DNA of 64,000 bases from Paraglaciecola chathamensis S18K6 (lineage in GTDB: Bacteria > Pseudomonadota > Gammaproteobacteria > Enterobacterales > Alteromonadaceae): the NCBI GenBank assembly GCA_000314955.1, contig BAEM01000033.1, forward strand, positions 284,814-348,813, in the 5' to 3' direction. Below, in pieces: positions 54,550 through 64,000 of this stretch. The position numbers and the translations under genes were made by a program. Every line of letters starts with the position of its first letter. Positions within the stretch are counted from its first letter, which is position 1. The notes beneath the pieces were generated by a model that ran no database searches, had not been told where the DNA came from, and saw only the letters and a list, made by a program, of their open reading frames with translations.

Positions 54550-55692
54550 ATGTCACAAGTGATGTCAGCAAAACCGACTAAAATCAATTTACTTAACTTC
54601 AACCGAGCTGGTTTAAGGGAGTATTTTAGTTCGATTGGTGAAAAGCCATTTCGTGCTGACCAAGTGATGAAATGGATTTATCAGGCAGGCGAGTCTGATT
54701 TTGATCAAATGACTAATTTGAACAAAGCACTACGTGAAAAGCTTAAAATGCAATGTGAAGTCAAAGCTCCTGAAATCGCTTATCAGCAAGGCGCTACTGA
54801 TGGCACCATCAAGTTCGCACTTCGCTTAGAAGGTGGCCAAGAAGTTGAAACCGTGTGGATCCCAGATGCTGACCGTGCGACCTTGTGCGTGTCCTCACAG
54901 GTGGGCTGCGCGTTAGAATGCACATTCTGTTCAACTGCTCAGCAGGGGTTCAATCGTAATTTGAGCGTAGCAGAAATCATCGGCCAAGTATGGCGAGTGG
55001 CAACCACCATAGGCTTGTCGAATGACAGTGCCAAGCGACCAATCACCAATGTGGTCATGATGGGTATGGGTGAACCATTGCTCAATTTGAAGAACGTGGT
55101 TCCCGCAATGGACTTAATGCTGGACGATCTAGCCTTCGGATTATCAAAGCGCCGCGTTACCCTTAGTACTTCAGGGGTTGTACCTGCTTTAGATATGCTA
55201 GGTGATCAAATCGATGTGGCATTGGCTATTTCTTTACATGCCCCCGATGACACCTTACGTGACGAAATTGTGCCGATTAACAAGAAATACCCTATCCAAG
55301 AATTTTTGGCGGGTGTTCGCCGTTATCTCGCCAAATCAAATGCCAACCAAGGTAAAGTGACGGTTGAATACGTCATGCTCAACGGTATTAATGACAGTAC
55401 CGACCAAGCACATGCGTTAGCTAAGGTCTTGGCAGATACACCAAGCAAAATTAATCTTATCCCTTTTAACCCGTACCCTGGCTCACCTTATAGCCGTTCA
55501 AGCAATTCGCGAATTGATCGCTTTGCTAAAGTGCTATCAAGTTATGGATTGATGGTCGTTGTACGTAAAACGCGTGGCGATGATATTGATGCTGCGTGTG
55601 GCCAGTTAGTAGGCGATGTGGTGGACAGAACCAAACGAATGTTGAAAAAACAGATGAAGGGTGATGAAATTTCGGTAAAAATGCAACATTGA
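54550..55692 (+). CDS. rlmN: Dual-specificity RNA methyltransferase RlmN
   Basis: RlmN is a radical SAM enzyme that methylates A2503 of 23S rRNA and A37 of some tRNAs. The radical SAM cluster motif [14 protein letters not shown] (CxxxCxxC) is present, as is the C-terminal catalytic Cys in DAACGQL. It has 380 residues. A second ATG at 54562 is possible. It is followed by pilF-rodZ-ispG-hisS, the conserved order. Confidence 0.97.
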   Translation: MSQVMSAKPTKINLLNFNRAGLREYFSSIGEKPFRADQVMKWIYQAGESDFDQMTNLNKALREKLKMQCEVKAPEIAYQQGATDGTIKFALRLEGGQEVETVWIPDADRATLCVSSQVGCALECTFCSTAQQGFNRNLSVAEIIGQVWRVATTIGLSNDSAKRPITNVVMMGMGEPLLNLKNVVPAMDLMLDDLAFGLSKRRVTLSTSGVVPALDMLGDQIDVALAISLHAPDDTLRDEIVPINKKYPIQEFLAGVRRYLAKSNANQGKVTVEYVMLNGINDSTDQAHALAKVLADTPSKINLIPFNPYPGSPYSRSSNSRIDRFAKVLSSYGLMVVVRKTRGDDIDAACGQLVGDVVDRTKRMLKKQMKGDEISVKMQH

Positions 55693-55712
55693 GTATTAAC
55701 CGAGTGATCGCT

Positions 55713-56702
55713 ATGAAATTTTTTCGCTTTTTCGTTGTTGTTTTAATATTTGGGCTAAGCGCTTGCGCTAGCCAAAATAGCGGTACCGCAGTAGACGATT
55801 TTGACAAACAAAAAGCAGCAAAAACCCGTTTATCACTAGGACTTACTTATCTAGAAAATGGTAACTATAGTCAAGCTAAGTTCAATCTTGATAAAGCATT
55901 GGCGTTTGCGCCTAATCTAGCCGATGTACATTATGGAATGGCATACTATTATCAGAACGTTGAAGAGCCTGAATCAGCGTCTAAGGCTTATCAAAAAGCT
56001 ATCAGCTTAGCCCCAAAAAACGCCGACATCGCTAACAGTTACGGGGCTTTTTTGTGCGCACAAGGTGATTATGAACAAGCCAAAGAGTATTTCTTTAAAG
56101 CCCTTAATAGCGATGTTTATAACTCATCTGCAGAGACTTATGAAAACCTGGCGTTGTGCAGCCAAAGTCAAAATGCATTTGACGATGCTATCGGCTTTCT
56201 GAAGGACGCGCTAAATCATCAGCCAGGGCGTGCTAAAAGTTTATTTTTGCTAGCACAGGTTCAATTACAAGCGAATAGGTTCGCCGCAGCGAGAGACAGC
56301 TTACGTCGATACGAAAAAGTCGCTTCTGTATCAGCACAAAGTTTGTGGTTAGCTGTCAAAATAGAGCAGGGGGCAGGCGCCCCGAAACGTGCGACTGATT
56401 ATGCCAATATGTTACTCAGTTTGTACCCTGACTTTCAGCCCGCAAGAGATTATATTAACGGTATTGACGTCACTAGTACGCCAGAACCGACGGTCAATGC
56501 ACCTGAGGTTAAGCCTAAAACCGACTCAGTAAAGGACAGCTTGCCTGCCAGTCAGTATCACGTTGTGACAGCGAAAGAGAATCTTTATCGCCTTTCTCTG
56601 CAATATAACGTTAAGATGAAGAAACTAATGGAATGGAATGATATTTCAGATCCTGCCTCTATCTACATTGGGCAAAAGTTGATTGTCGTCGAGCCTAAAT
56701 AG
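55713..56702 (+). CDS. pilF: PilF/PilW TPR lipoprotein with C-terminal LysM
   Basis: PilF is the outer-membrane pilotin that helps the PilQ secretin assemble. The ATG at 55713 gives a lipoprotein signal, with FGLSACASQ as lipobox. Several TPR units follow (for example LGLTYLENGNYSQAKFNLDKAL and YGMAYYYQNVEEPESASKAYQKA). The last 50 residues are a LysM domain (YHVVTAKENLYRLSLQYNV, then IGQKLIV). The 329 residues exceed the ~250 of P. aeruginosa PilF, because of a linker plus the LysM part. It follows rlmN and precedes rodZ. Confidence 0.9.
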   Translation: MKFFRFFVVVLIFGLSACASQNSGTAVDDFDKQKAAKTRLSLGLTYLENGNYSQAKFNLDKALAFAPNLADVHYGMAYYYQNVEEPESASKAYQKAISLAPKNADIANSYGAFLCAQGDYEQAKEYFFKALNSDVYNSSAETYENLALCSQSQNAFDDAIGFLKDALNHQPGRAKSLFLLAQVQLQANRFAAARDSLRRYEKVASVSAQSLWLAVKIEQGAGAPKRATDYANMLLSLYPDFQPARDYINGIDVTSTPEPTVNAPEVKPKTDSVKDSLPASQYHVVTAKENLYRLSLQYNVKMKKLMEWNDISDPASIYIGQKLIVVEPK

Positions 56703-56743
56703 CCATCCTAATTAATTGTAAATATAAGAGTAGCGTTAGTTAA

Positions 56744-57793
56744 ATGAGTGAAGAAGTACAACATGTCGAAGAGCCTCAAGTACAGGGCCCAGGTCCTGTA
56801 TTAAAAGCTGCGCGTATAGAAAAGGGATTGACGGTGGAACAAATCGCCAATCGGATTCACTTAAAACCAAGTTTGGTCAGTGCGTTAGAAGAAGATGTAT
56901 ACGACCAAGGTATTTCGATGACCTTCATTAAGGGCTATCTTAAACTTTATGCACGCCAGGTTGATGTATCTGAAGCGCAAGTGCTCGACGGCTTAGACAA
57001 CCTAGATACTCATAAAAAAGAACCCGCAAAATTGCAAAGCTTCTCCCGTCGCGTGGCCCATCAAGCCAATGACGATAAGCTGATGTTAGTCACCTATCTT
57101 ATTTTAGCCGTCGTTGTAGCCTTGGTGGTTATCTGGTGGTTTCAGCAAAGTGATAACGATAAAGTCGACATTTTAGATACCCCAGTCACACAAATTGACA
57201 CCTCAGGCTTTACACAAGAAGAGTCGTCGTCAACTGATGAGCTTGAACTTGATGAATCCGCTTCACGTGACATCGCTGAAAACCAAGTTGCTGTATCGGG
57301 GAGTCTACCAAAAAATGAAGTTGAGCAAGCCGAGGGCGATGTATCAACCGATGCCTTAGAGTCAACTCAACCTGAAATCGATACTCAAACTGTTGGCGAG
57401 TCAGTTAGCAACGATGATGACAGTAATCTAGATAGCACAGTTGATAGCAGATTAAATAGCGCGGTAAACAACAGCATTGATACGAACGCTCAAAACACAT
57501 CGAACGCGGGCAATAGTCTACGCGAAGAGGCGGCAGCGAAACTTGGCGAGCCAGTGGACGTTGTTTTCACTTTTGCTGATGATTGTTGGGTAAGCGTTAT
57601 TGATGCGACAGGCGAAACAATTGCCATTGGCGTTAAGGTCGCGGGCCGGGTAATGAGCATCTCAGGCATTGCTCCGTTTGAAATTATTTTAGGGGCCCCG
57701 AGCGTAGTGCAAATAAAATATGCCGATAAAGATGTCGATATGTCATTTTTAGCCCCCAATAGTACCGCTAAATTTTCGTTGCCTAGGGCATAA
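56744..57793 (+). CDS. rodZ: Cytoskeleton protein RodZ
   Basis: RodZ links MreB to the cell-wall elongation machinery. The N-terminal helix-turn-helix domain is seen in LKAARIEKGLTVEQIANRIH. A single membrane helix (LMLVTYLILAVVVALVVIWW) is at about residues 113-132. An acidic, Ser/Asp/Asn-rich periplasmic linker follows, and the C-terminal DUF4115-type beta domain begins at VDVVFTFADDCWVSVIDATG. The 349 residues are normal. Confidence 0.95.
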   Translation: MSEEVQHVEEPQVQGPGPVLKAARIEKGLTVEQIANRIHLKPSLVSALEEDVYDQGISMTFIKGYLKLYARQVDVSEAQVLDGLDNLDTHKKEPAKLQSFSRRVAHQANDDKLMLVTYLILAVVVALVVIWWFQQSDNDKVDILDTPVTQIDTSGFTQEESSSTDELELDESASRDIAENQVAVSGSLPKNEVEQAEGDVSTDALESTQPEIDTQTVGESVSNDDDSNLDSTVDSRLNSAVNNSIDTNAQNTSNAGNSLREEAAAKLGEPVDVVFTFADDCWVSVIDATGETIAIGVKVAGRVMSISGIAPFEIILGAPSVVQIKYADKDVDMSFLAPNSTAKFSLPRA

Positions 57794-57874
57794 ATCATAA
57801 ACAGTTAAATTGTAAGTGCTTGGCGTCAATTTTCAGCACAAGTTACACGTTATCAAATTGAGTTAGGAAACAGC

Positions 57875-58993
57875 ATGTTTGCAGAGTCACCGATAAAACG
57901 CAGAGAATCAACCAGAATTAATGTGGGCAGCGTTCCTATTGGCGGGGGAGCCCCCATAGCCGTGCAATCAATGACCAATACCTTAACAACTGATGTTGCG
58001 GCAACGGTGGCGCAAATTAAGCGCATTGTGGCAGTAGGCGGCGAAATTGTGCGCGTGTCTGTGCCTACTATGGATGCGGCCGAAGCGTTTAAGCAAATAA
58101 AGCAACAGGTGGATATTCCATTGATTGCCGATATCCACTTTGATTACCGTATCGCCTTAAAAGTAGCGGAATACGGCGTAGACTGCCTACGTATTAATCC
58201 GGGGAACATTGGCAGCATGGAGCGAGTTCGTTCTGTGGTGGATTGCGCCAAAGACAAGGGTATTCCAATACGGATTGGGGTTAACGGTGGCTCCCTCGAA
58301 AAAGACCTGCAAGAGAAATACGGCGAGCCGACACCTGAGGCACTCGTGGAGTCTGCTATGCGCCACGTAGATATCTTGGACAAGTTGAATTTCGACCAGT
58401 TTAAAGTCAGTGTTAAGGCTTCCGATGTATTTCTAGCGGTGGGCGCTTATCGTGCGTTGGCTAAAAAGATTGATCAGCCGCTGCATTTAGGGATCACCGA
58501 GGCCGGTGGCTTTCGCGCTGGTGCCGTAAAAAGTGCGGTTGGCCTTGGCATGCTATTAGCTGAAGGTATCGGCGATACGATCCGTATTTCTTTAGCTGCT
58601 GATCCTGTCGAGGAAATCAAAGTGGGCTTTGATATTTTAAAATCGCTACGTATCCGTTCTCGTGGGATTAACTTTATCGCCTGCCCGAGTTGTTCTCGCC
58701 AAGAGTTTGATGTGATAAGCACAGTTAACGCGCTTGAATCACGTTTAGAAGATTTATTGACCCCCATGGATGTGTCAATTATTGGCTGCGTAGTGAATGG
58801 GCCAGGGGAAGCTGAAGTCTCTGACTTAGGCCTAACGGGTGCGCGAAATATGAGTGGATTTTACGTAGATGGTAAACGTCAAAAAGAACGTTTGTCTAAC
58901 GATGACTTGGTCGACCAACTCGAAAAACGCATACGCGCCAAAGCAGCCTTACTTGATAGCAGTAAGAAAATCGACATAAAGCATCTTGGATAA
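57875..58993 (+). CDS. ispG: 4-hydroxy-3-methylbut-2-enyl diphosphate synthase
   Basis: IspG (GcpE) is the iron-sulfur enzyme of the penultimate MEP step. The cluster ligands lie in [13 protein letters not shown] and [16 protein letters not shown]. The N-terminal TIM barrel includes [12 protein letters not shown] and [13 protein letters not shown]. The 372 residues match the E. coli enzyme. Its product is the substrate of IspH at 5297. Confidence 0.97.
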   Translation: MFAESPIKRRESTRINVGSVPIGGGAPIAVQSMTNTLTTDVAATVAQIKRIVAVGGEIVRVSVPTMDAAEAFKQIKQQVDIPLIADIHFDYRIALKVAEYGVDCLRINPGNIGSMERVRSVVDCAKDKGIPIRIGVNGGSLEKDLQEKYGEPTPEALVESAMRHVDILDKLNFDQFKVSVKASDVFLAVGAYRALAKKIDQPLHLGITEAGGFRAGAVKSAVGLGMLLAEGIGDTIRISLAADPVEEIKVGFDILKSLRIRSRGINFIACPSCSRQEFDVISTVNALESRLEDLLTPMDVSIIGCVVNGPGEAEVSDLGLTGARNMSGFYVDGKRQKERLSNDDLVDQLEKRIRAKAALLDSSKKIDIKHLG

Positions 58994-59035
58994 TAGCCAA
59001 CTTAGGCAAAAAAGCGTGATAAAGCGGAGTCTTCG

Positions 59036-59064
59036 TTTACGTTTACCAACAACGCCCCTATAAT
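59036..59064 (+). promoter_or_regulatory. Possible promoter of hisS
   Basis: TTTACG (59036-59041), 17 bases, TATAAT (59059-59064). The TATAAT lies in the loop of a GCCCC/GGGGC hairpin (59054-59071) that is followed by TTTT and might also act as a terminator for ispG. Confidence 0.45.
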
Positions 59065-59106
59065 ACGGGGCTTTTCAATACTATCTAGTCAAAGAGAATT
59101 TCCTTA

Positions 59107-60387
59107 GTGTCTAAACAAATACAGGCAATACGAGGCATGAATGATTGCCTTCCTGAACAGTCGGGCTTATGGCAATGGGCTGAGAAAGCGATCCGTGAAG
59201 TCGTTGCCAGTTATGGTTATCAAGAAGTCCGTACACCAATCGTTGAAAGCACCGATCTTTTTAAACGCTCTATTGGCGAAGTGACCGATATTGTCGAAAA
59301 AGAAATGTATACCTTTGCTGATCGAAATGACGACAGTTTAACCCTGCGCCCTGAAGGCACCGCTAGTGTGGTGCGTGCTGGTAATGAACACGGGTTGTTG
59401 TACAACCAGCAACAACGCTTGTGGTATATGGGCCCTATGTTTCGTCATGAACGTCCGCAAAAGGGGCGCTACCGCCAGTTTCATCAATTTGGGGTCGAAG
59501 TATTTGGTTTAGCCGGTCCTGACATTGATGCAGAAGTGATTGCCTTGAGCGCCCGTTTATGGAAAAAGTTCGGCATTTCCGAGCAAGTCACGTTAGAACT
59601 AAACTCGTTGGGCTCTAACCAAGCGCGTGAAACCTATCGTCAAGCCTTAGTAGAGTATCTACTGGAAAGGAAAGAACACCTAGACGAAGACAGTTTACGC
59701 CGTTTACAGAGCAATCCTTTGCGCGTATTAGATAGTAAGAATCCCCAGGTGCAAGCCGCTATCACGGATGCTCCAAGCTTGATTGATTACTTAGATGCTG
59801 AATCTAAAGAACATTTTCAAGCATTGTGTGAACGTTTAGACGCCTTAGGTATCCAATACCGAGTTAATCCACGTTTAGTTCGCGGGTTAGACTATTACAA
59901 CCGTACCGTTTTTGAGTGGGTGACCGATAGTTTAGGTGCTCAAGGAACTGTTTGTGCAGGCGGCCGTTATGATGGTCTAGTTGAACAATTAGGCGGTAAA
60001 ACGACCCAAGGTGTAGGGTTTGCCATCGGTTTGGAACGTTTGGTGTTAATGCTGCAAGCAAATGGGGCTGAAGAGTTTGTCCCGTCTCCGGTGGATGTAT
60101 ATGTTACGGCCATGGGAGATGAAGTCGAGCTATACGCCTTAAAAATAGCGGAAAGTTTGCGTGATGTCATGCCAAGCCTTAGAGTACAAACCCATTTCGG
60201 TGGCGGAAACTTTAAGAAGCAGATGAAGCGCGCAGATAAAAGTGCTGCGCGAGTAGCCTTGGTTTTAGGTGAAAGTGAACAGCAAGAAGCGCAGGTTAGC
60301 ATTAAATTTTTACGTGAAGATAAACCTCAAATTCGAGTTGCACGCTCGGAACTTGAGTCGACGTTAAGTACGTTATTTTCACTTTAA
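59107..60387 (+). CDS. hisS: Histidyl-tRNA synthetase
   Basis: HisS is a class II synthetase. Motif 1 to motif 2 are seen in [23 protein letters not shown] and [20 protein letters not shown], and the histidine-specific motif in [15 protein letters not shown]. The C-terminal anticodon-binding domain ends in the DYKP-like region. It has 426 residues from a GTG start. It is the first of hisS-yfgM-bamB-der. Confidence 0.98.
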   Translation: MSKQIQAIRGMNDCLPEQSGLWQWAEKAIREVVASYGYQEVRTPIVESTDLFKRSIGEVTDIVEKEMYTFADRNDDSLTLRPEGTASVVRAGNEHGLLYNQQQRLWYMGPMFRHERPQKGRYRQFHQFGVEVFGLAGPDIDAEVIALSARLWKKFGISEQVTLELNSLGSNQARETYRQALVEYLLERKEHLDEDSLRRLQSNPLRVLDSKNPQVQAAITDAPSLIDYLDAESKEHFQALCERLDALGIQYRVNPRLVRGLDYYNRTVFEWVTDSLGAQGTVCAGGRYDGLVEQLGGKTTQGVGFAIGLERLVLMLQANGAEEFVPSPVDVYVTAMGDEVELYALKIAESLRDVMPSLRVQTHFGGGNFKKQMKRADKSAARVALVLGESEQQEAQVSIKFLREDKPQIRVARSELESTLSTLFSL

Positions 60388-60454
60388 TACAAATTTAACA
60401 AAAAATTAGTCGCTGCTTATATTCAAAGTGGTGCAGCAGTGAGAGGAAGTTGCG

Positions 60455-61078
60455 ATGGAACATTACGAAACAGAAGAACAACAAGTTGAAGCGATCAAGC
60501 GATTTTGGAAAGAGAACGGTACCGCAATTATTGTTGGCGCTGTTCTTGGTTTAGGTGGTCTTTGGGGCTGGCGTTATTACAACGATGAACAAATCGCTGC
60601 AAAAGAACAAGCCTCTGCTGCCTTTGAATCGCAAACTGCTGCTTTGTTGGCAGAAGATGCTAACTTTGGTCAAGCAAAACAGTATATCGATGAAAATAGT
60701 GATACAGGTTATGCATTGTTAATGGCGTTTCAGCTTGCTCAACAAGCCATCGACCGTAAAGATCTTAGCGAAGCTGAAAAGCAGCTAGAATTTGCTGCGG
60801 CTAATAGCCAGAACGAAGCCGTAAATGCGCTTGCAAATTTACGTTTAGCTCGCGTTCAACTCGCATTAGAGCAACCAGAGAAAGCGCTTGCCAGTGCAGA
60901 GAATATAACGACTGCTGCGTTTAGTGCTCAGCAACAGGAAATCAAAGGCGACATTTACGTTAAGCAAGAAATGTTTGATAAAGCCCGCAGTGCATACAGC
61001 GCAGCAGTGGCAGCGAACTCAGCGAACACGGTTGTTAAAATGAAGCTAGATAACCTAGCACTTGCGGCGAATGGGTAG
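60455..61078 (+). CDS. yfgM: YfgM ancillary SecYEG translocon subunit
   Basis: YfgM is an inner-membrane protein with a TPR domain in the periplasm, found in complex with SecYEG and PpiD. The membrane helix is near residues 24-40 (GTAIIVGAVLGLGGLWGW). The product begins YETEEQQVEAIKRFWKENG, which is typical. The 207 residues match E. coli YfgM. PpiD is encoded at 51665. Confidence 0.94.
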   Translation: MEHYETEEQQVEAIKRFWKENGTAIIVGAVLGLGGLWGWRYYNDEQIAAKEQASAAFESQTAALLAEDANFGQAKQYIDENSDTGYALLMAFQLAQQAIDRKDLSEAEKQLEFAAANSQNEAVNALANLRLARVQLALEQPEKALASAENITTAAFSAQQQEIKGDIYVKQEMFDKARSAYSAAVAANSANTVVKMKLDNLALAANG

Positions 61079-61088
61079 GGAATTATAC

Positions 61089-62318
61089 GTGAACAAAGCA
61101 TTACTGCCTTTATTAGTCATTAGTACCCTTGGTTTATCAGCGTGTAGCACAGTTTCAGGCTGGTTTGCCGACGATGAAGAACTTGAAATCCGCACGCTTA
61201 AGCCTATTAACGCCGAATTTACTCCAACTACCTTGTGGGATACTGAGCTGGGCGATGGTATTTCGCACTACTTTTCTAGATTAAAGCCGGCTGTTGGTTA
61301 TGACATGGTCTTTGCTGCTAATCGCCAAGGTAAAGTCGCGGCGTTTAACAAAGAAACTGGCAAAGAGATATGGCATAAAGATTATGCGGTTTATAACAAT
61401 GAAGGGTTTACATCCAGCATTACCAATTTATGGTCAAGCGGCGCCTCTGCCAAAATCGCAGGCGGACTCGCTGTCGCCTATGAAACTCTGTTCTTTGGCA
61501 CAGAAAATGGTGATGTTACAGCGCTTGACGTGCACACCGGCGAAGAAAAGTGGACTGTAACAATTAAAGGTGAAGTATTAGCCGCACCTGCGATTGATGA
61601 AGGGGTGGTTGTTATTAACACCGGCTCGGGCACCATGTTTGGGCTAGATGCTGAATCAGGAGACGAAATTTGGTCTTATGAATCAGATGTTCCTCCTTTG
61701 TCGTTGCGTGGTATTGCCGCGCCAGTAGCTGCAAACGGTGGCGCAATTGTCGGTACCGCCTCGGGTAAATTAGCGGTCAATATATTAGGAACAGGACAAA
61801 CAGCGTGGGAGCAGCCTATAGGCTCTGCAACTGGGGCGACTGAGCTTGATCGTATTGTTGACATAGACAGCAAGCCATTGATTGCAGGCGGCGTCATTTA
61901 CGTGATTTCGTTCGATGGTAGCTTAGCGTCCGTTGAGCTTAGAAGCGGTCGAACCATTTGGAAACGTGAGTACAAATCTTACCGTCGCCTGACGCAAGCG
62001 GGAAACAGCCTGTTCGTTGTTGACTCAGACAGTAACGTATACGCCCTAGATGCTAGAAACGGCATTGAAAAATGGAGCCAAAGCGCACTGAAGAAGCGTT
62101 TACTCACAGCCGCAGAGCCTATTGGTGATTATTTAGTGGCTGGTGATAAATGGGGCTTCCTTCACTTTTTTGACCAAGCAGAAGGAAAAATTGTCGCTCG
62201 CGTTGATGTCGGCGGAGATGACGAAGACGAAAGTATTTACAGTGCCCCAGTGGTTGATGGCAACATACTGTATACTCAGACTCGTGACGGTAAGTTAGTA
62301 GCCATTCAGGTTCCCTAA
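61089..62318 (+). CDS. bamB: Outer membrane assembly lipoprotein BamB
   Basis: BamB is the beta-propeller lipoprotein of the BAM complex that inserts outer-membrane proteins. The GTG at 61089, after AGGGA, starts a signal peptide with lipobox TLGLSACS. Repeats such as VTALDVHTGEEKWTV and YALDARNGIEKWSQ form the propeller. The 409 residues are slightly longer than in E. coli. The start of a longer frame at 61062 overlaps yfgM and lacks an SD. Confidence 0.95.
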   Translation: MNKALLPLLVISTLGLSACSTVSGWFADDEELEIRTLKPINAEFTPTTLWDTELGDGISHYFSRLKPAVGYDMVFAANRQGKVAAFNKETGKEIWHKDYAVYNNEGFTSSITNLWSSGASAKIAGGLAVAYETLFFGTENGDVTALDVHTGEEKWTVTIKGEVLAAPAIDEGVVVINTGSGTMFGLDAESGDEIWSYESDVPPLSLRGIAAPVAANGGAIVGTASGKLAVNILGTGQTAWEQPIGSATGATELDRIVDIDSKPLIAGGVIYVISFDGSLASVELRSGRTIWKREYKSYRRLTQAGNSLFVVDSDSNVYALDARNGIEKWSQSALKKRLLTAAEPIGDYLVAGDKWGFLHFFDQAEGKIVARVDVGGDDEDESIYSAPVVDGNILYTQTRDGKLVAIQVP

Positions 62319-62405
62319 TTTAACCCTAAGTGACCAAGGTCACGTTATTAGTATTAATCGGCTTGGGATGTTCCTGAGCCGTTTGCGTTTTAAGGATTGT
62401 GAAAT

Positions 62406-63854
62406 ATGTTACCCGTTGTCGCCTTAGTTGGCCGCCCTAATGTGGGGAAATCCACGTTGTTCAATCGTCTGACGCGCACGCGAGATGCGTTAGTCGCGGA
62501 TTTTCCTGGATTAACCCGAGACCGTAAGTACGGTCAGGCTAACTATGAAGGCTTGCAGTTTATTGTTGTTGATACTGGCGGTATTAGCGGTGATGAGCAA
62601 GGCATAGATATGGCGATGGCTAATCAGTCTTTGATGGCGATTGATGAAGCTGATGTTGTGTTATTTTTGGTCGATGCTCGGGTTGGATTGACCGGTGCTG
62701 ATCAAGGTATTGCAGAACACTTACGTAAACAGAATAAGTCTGTTTACGTGGTGGCGAACAAGGTTGATGGTATTGATGGTGACAGTGAAAGTGCAGATTT
62801 CTTTGCGCTCGGTTTGGGGGACGTAAATCAAATTGCCGCCGCTCATGGCCGTGGGGTAACCCAATTATTGACCCATACGTTAATGCCGCTTGCTGAACAG
62901 TTTCCAGACATGCAGGTGCCTGAAGAAGAAGAGATAACCCAAGAGCAAGATGCAGAAAAGCAATTAGAGAAGCTACTTGCATCTCCAATAAAACTAGCGA
63001 TTGTTGGCAAACCTAACGTAGGTAAGTCCACACTGACTAATCGAATTTTAGGTGAAGAGCGCGTGGTGGTGTATGACCAACCTGGTACAACCCGCGACAG
63101 TATTTTTATTCCGATGGAGCGAGATGGTCGCGAGTACGTACTAATTGACACGGCCGGTGTACGTCGTCGTAGGAGTATTTCAGAAGCGGTTGAGAAATTT
63201 TCAATTGTAAAAACCTTGCAAGCTATCGAAGAAGCTAACGTGGTGCTGTTGGTCATTGATGCTCAAGAAGGAATAACTGATCAAGATCTAAGCTTGTTAG
63301 GCTTTGTGCTCAACTCGGGTCGTTCATTAGTTTTGGCCGTCAACAAGTGGGACGGACTTGATAAAGATGTCAAAGACGAAATAAAGCGTGAACTTGATAG
63401 ACGGTTAGGGTTTATTGATTTTGCCCGTCTTCATTTTATTTCAGCGCTTCATGGTACCAATGTGGGGCATTTGTTTGAGTCTGTTCAAGAAGCGTATAAC
63501 AGCGCTACCAAGCGGATTAATACCTCTATGTTGACGCGCATCATGGATATGGCCCAAGCCGATCATCAGCCGCCAGTGGTGCGTGGTCGTCGAGTCAAAA
63601 TGAAATATGCCCATGCTGGGGGTTACAACCCGCCGATCATTGTTATTCATGGTAATCAGGTGAAAGACTTGCCAGATTCTTACAAGCGTTACATGATGAA
63701 TTACTTTCGTAAATCATTAAAAGTCATGGGGACTCCCATAAAGGTTGAATTTCGTGAGGGGGCAAACCCCTATGAAAGTAATACCAATACCATGACGGAC
63801 TCACAACGCCGAAAGCGTAAGATGCTTATGCGTATGCATAAAAATAACAAGTGA
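62406..63854 (+). CDS. der: GTPase Der (EngA)
   Basis: Der is the ribosome-assembly GTPase with two tandem G domains. [14 protein letters not shown] and [14 protein letters not shown] are the two G1 motifs, followed by a KH-like C-terminal domain. The 482 residues are normal. It closes hisS-yfgM-bamB-der and is followed by a terminator. Confidence 0.98.
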   Translation: MLPVVALVGRPNVGKSTLFNRLTRTRDALVADFPGLTRDRKYGQANYEGLQFIVVDTGGISGDEQGIDMAMANQSLMAIDEADVVLFLVDARVGLTGADQGIAEHLRKQNKSVYVVANKVDGIDGDSESADFFALGLGDVNQIAAAHGRGVTQLLTHTLMPLAEQFPDMQVPEEEEITQEQDAEKQLEKLLASPIKLAIVGKPNVGKSTLTNRILGEERVVVYDQPGTTRDSIFIPMERDGREYVLIDTAGVRRRRSISEAVEKFSIVKTLQAIEEANVVLLVIDAQEGITDQDLSLLGFVLNSGRSLVLAVNKWDGLDKDVKDEIKRELDRRLGFIDFARLHFISALHGTNVGHLFESVQEAYNSATKRINTSMLTRIMDMAQADHQPPVVRGRRVKMKYAHAGGYNPPIIVIHGNQVKDLPDSYKRYMMNYFRKSLKVMGTPIKVEFREGANPYESNTNTMTDSQRRKRKMLMRMHKNNK

Positions 63855-63903
63855 TTTTGATATAGCCTTATCGCGTATCAATAGCGCACACTGGTATAAC
63901 AAC

Positions 63904-63940
63904 AAAAAGCCTCCTTAACGACAATTAAGGGGGCTTTTTT
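63904..63940 (+). terminator. Intrinsic terminator of der
   Basis: The stem AAAAAGCCTCCTTAA / TTAAGGGGGCTTTTT (one G-T pair) has a six-base loop and ends in a T run. Confidence 0.85.
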
Positions 63941-63971
63941 GTTGGTAACAGCTTTGGCTAAATTTGTATTA

Positions 63972-64000
63972 TACCAATCCGCATTAATAAGTGACCTCCT
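63972..64000. mobile_element. Left end of a second MITE copy, cut by window end
   Basis: The sequence from 63972 (TACCAATCCGCATTAATAAG, then TGACC) differs by one base from the left terminal repeat at 39475-39496 over the first 22 bases. It is preceded by TTA (63969-63971), as in the first copy. The rest lies outside the window. Confidence 0.6.

Overview
The window is a gammaproteobacterial chromosome segment, most likely from a marine member of the Alteromonadales (Alteromonadaceae, Glaciecola/Paraglaciecola-like). This rests on gene orders shared with E. coli and its relatives (murJ-ribF-ileS-lspA-fkpB-ispH; divergent nadB and rpoE-rseABC; lepA-lepB-rnc-era; tig-clpP-clpX-lon-hupB-ppiD; ndk-rlmN-pilF-rodZ-ispG-hisS-yfgM-bamB-der), on moderate-to-low GC, and on type IV pilus genes of the kind common in that group. 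The genus is an inference; no database search was possible.

Layout. Bases 1-6241 are a housekeeping operon: lipid II flippase, FAD synthesis, Ile-tRNA synthetase, lipoprotein signal peptidase, a peptidyl-prolyl isomerase and isoprenoid synthesis. Bases 6661-18625 are a 12-kb type IV pilus minor-subunit island. It holds a classical pilV-pilW-pilX-pilY1-pilE operon, a small convergent pair on the minus strand (a PilE-type and a FimT-type pilin), and a second, divergent four-gene operon (FimT/GspH-, PilW-, PilX- and PilV-like) whose last member is unusually large (554 residues). PilY1 has its von Willebrand A domain interrupted by two tandem beta-rich modules. Bases 18626-24936 hold a 21-codon hydrophobic micro-ORF, nadE-glnB, slyD, ygfZ/sdhE/ygfX, a MaoC-like protein and nadB. 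Bases 25087-33979 carry the sigma-E regulon core (rpoE-rseABC), then lepA-lepB-rnc-era, with pdxH and a TatD hydrolase where recO-pdxJ would often be found.

Bases 34835-39409 are a four-gene operon resembling the Gld ABC transporter (ATPase, ABC-2 permease, GldG-like auxiliary protein) plus a DUF4340 protein. Just after it is a 263-bp MITE-like element with 22-bp terminal inverted repeats and a TTA target duplication; its right end supplies the last codons and stop of a DUF1415 gene. A second copy starts at the very end of the window. After folD and a membrane/GNAT fusion come four tRNA genes (Pro, Arg, His, Leu) with a strong stable-RNA-type promoter.

Bases 42864-53548 are the protein quality-control block (tig, clpP, clpX, lon, hupB, ppiD). 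It is interrupted between clpX and lon by a 2.1-kb group II intron with its reverse transcriptase, inserted directly after the clpX terminator. lon has a near-consensus heat-shock (sigma-32) promoter. A 57-codon membrane protein gene sits on the minus strand between ppiD and ndk. Bases 53986-63854 are ndk, rlmN, a PilF lipoprotein with an extra LysM domain, rodZ, ispG, hisS, yfgM, bamB and der.

Most of the window is ordinary core genome. The parts worth attention are the second minor-pilin operon and its enlarged last subunit, the split-domain PilY1, the Gld-like operon, the intron and the MITE.
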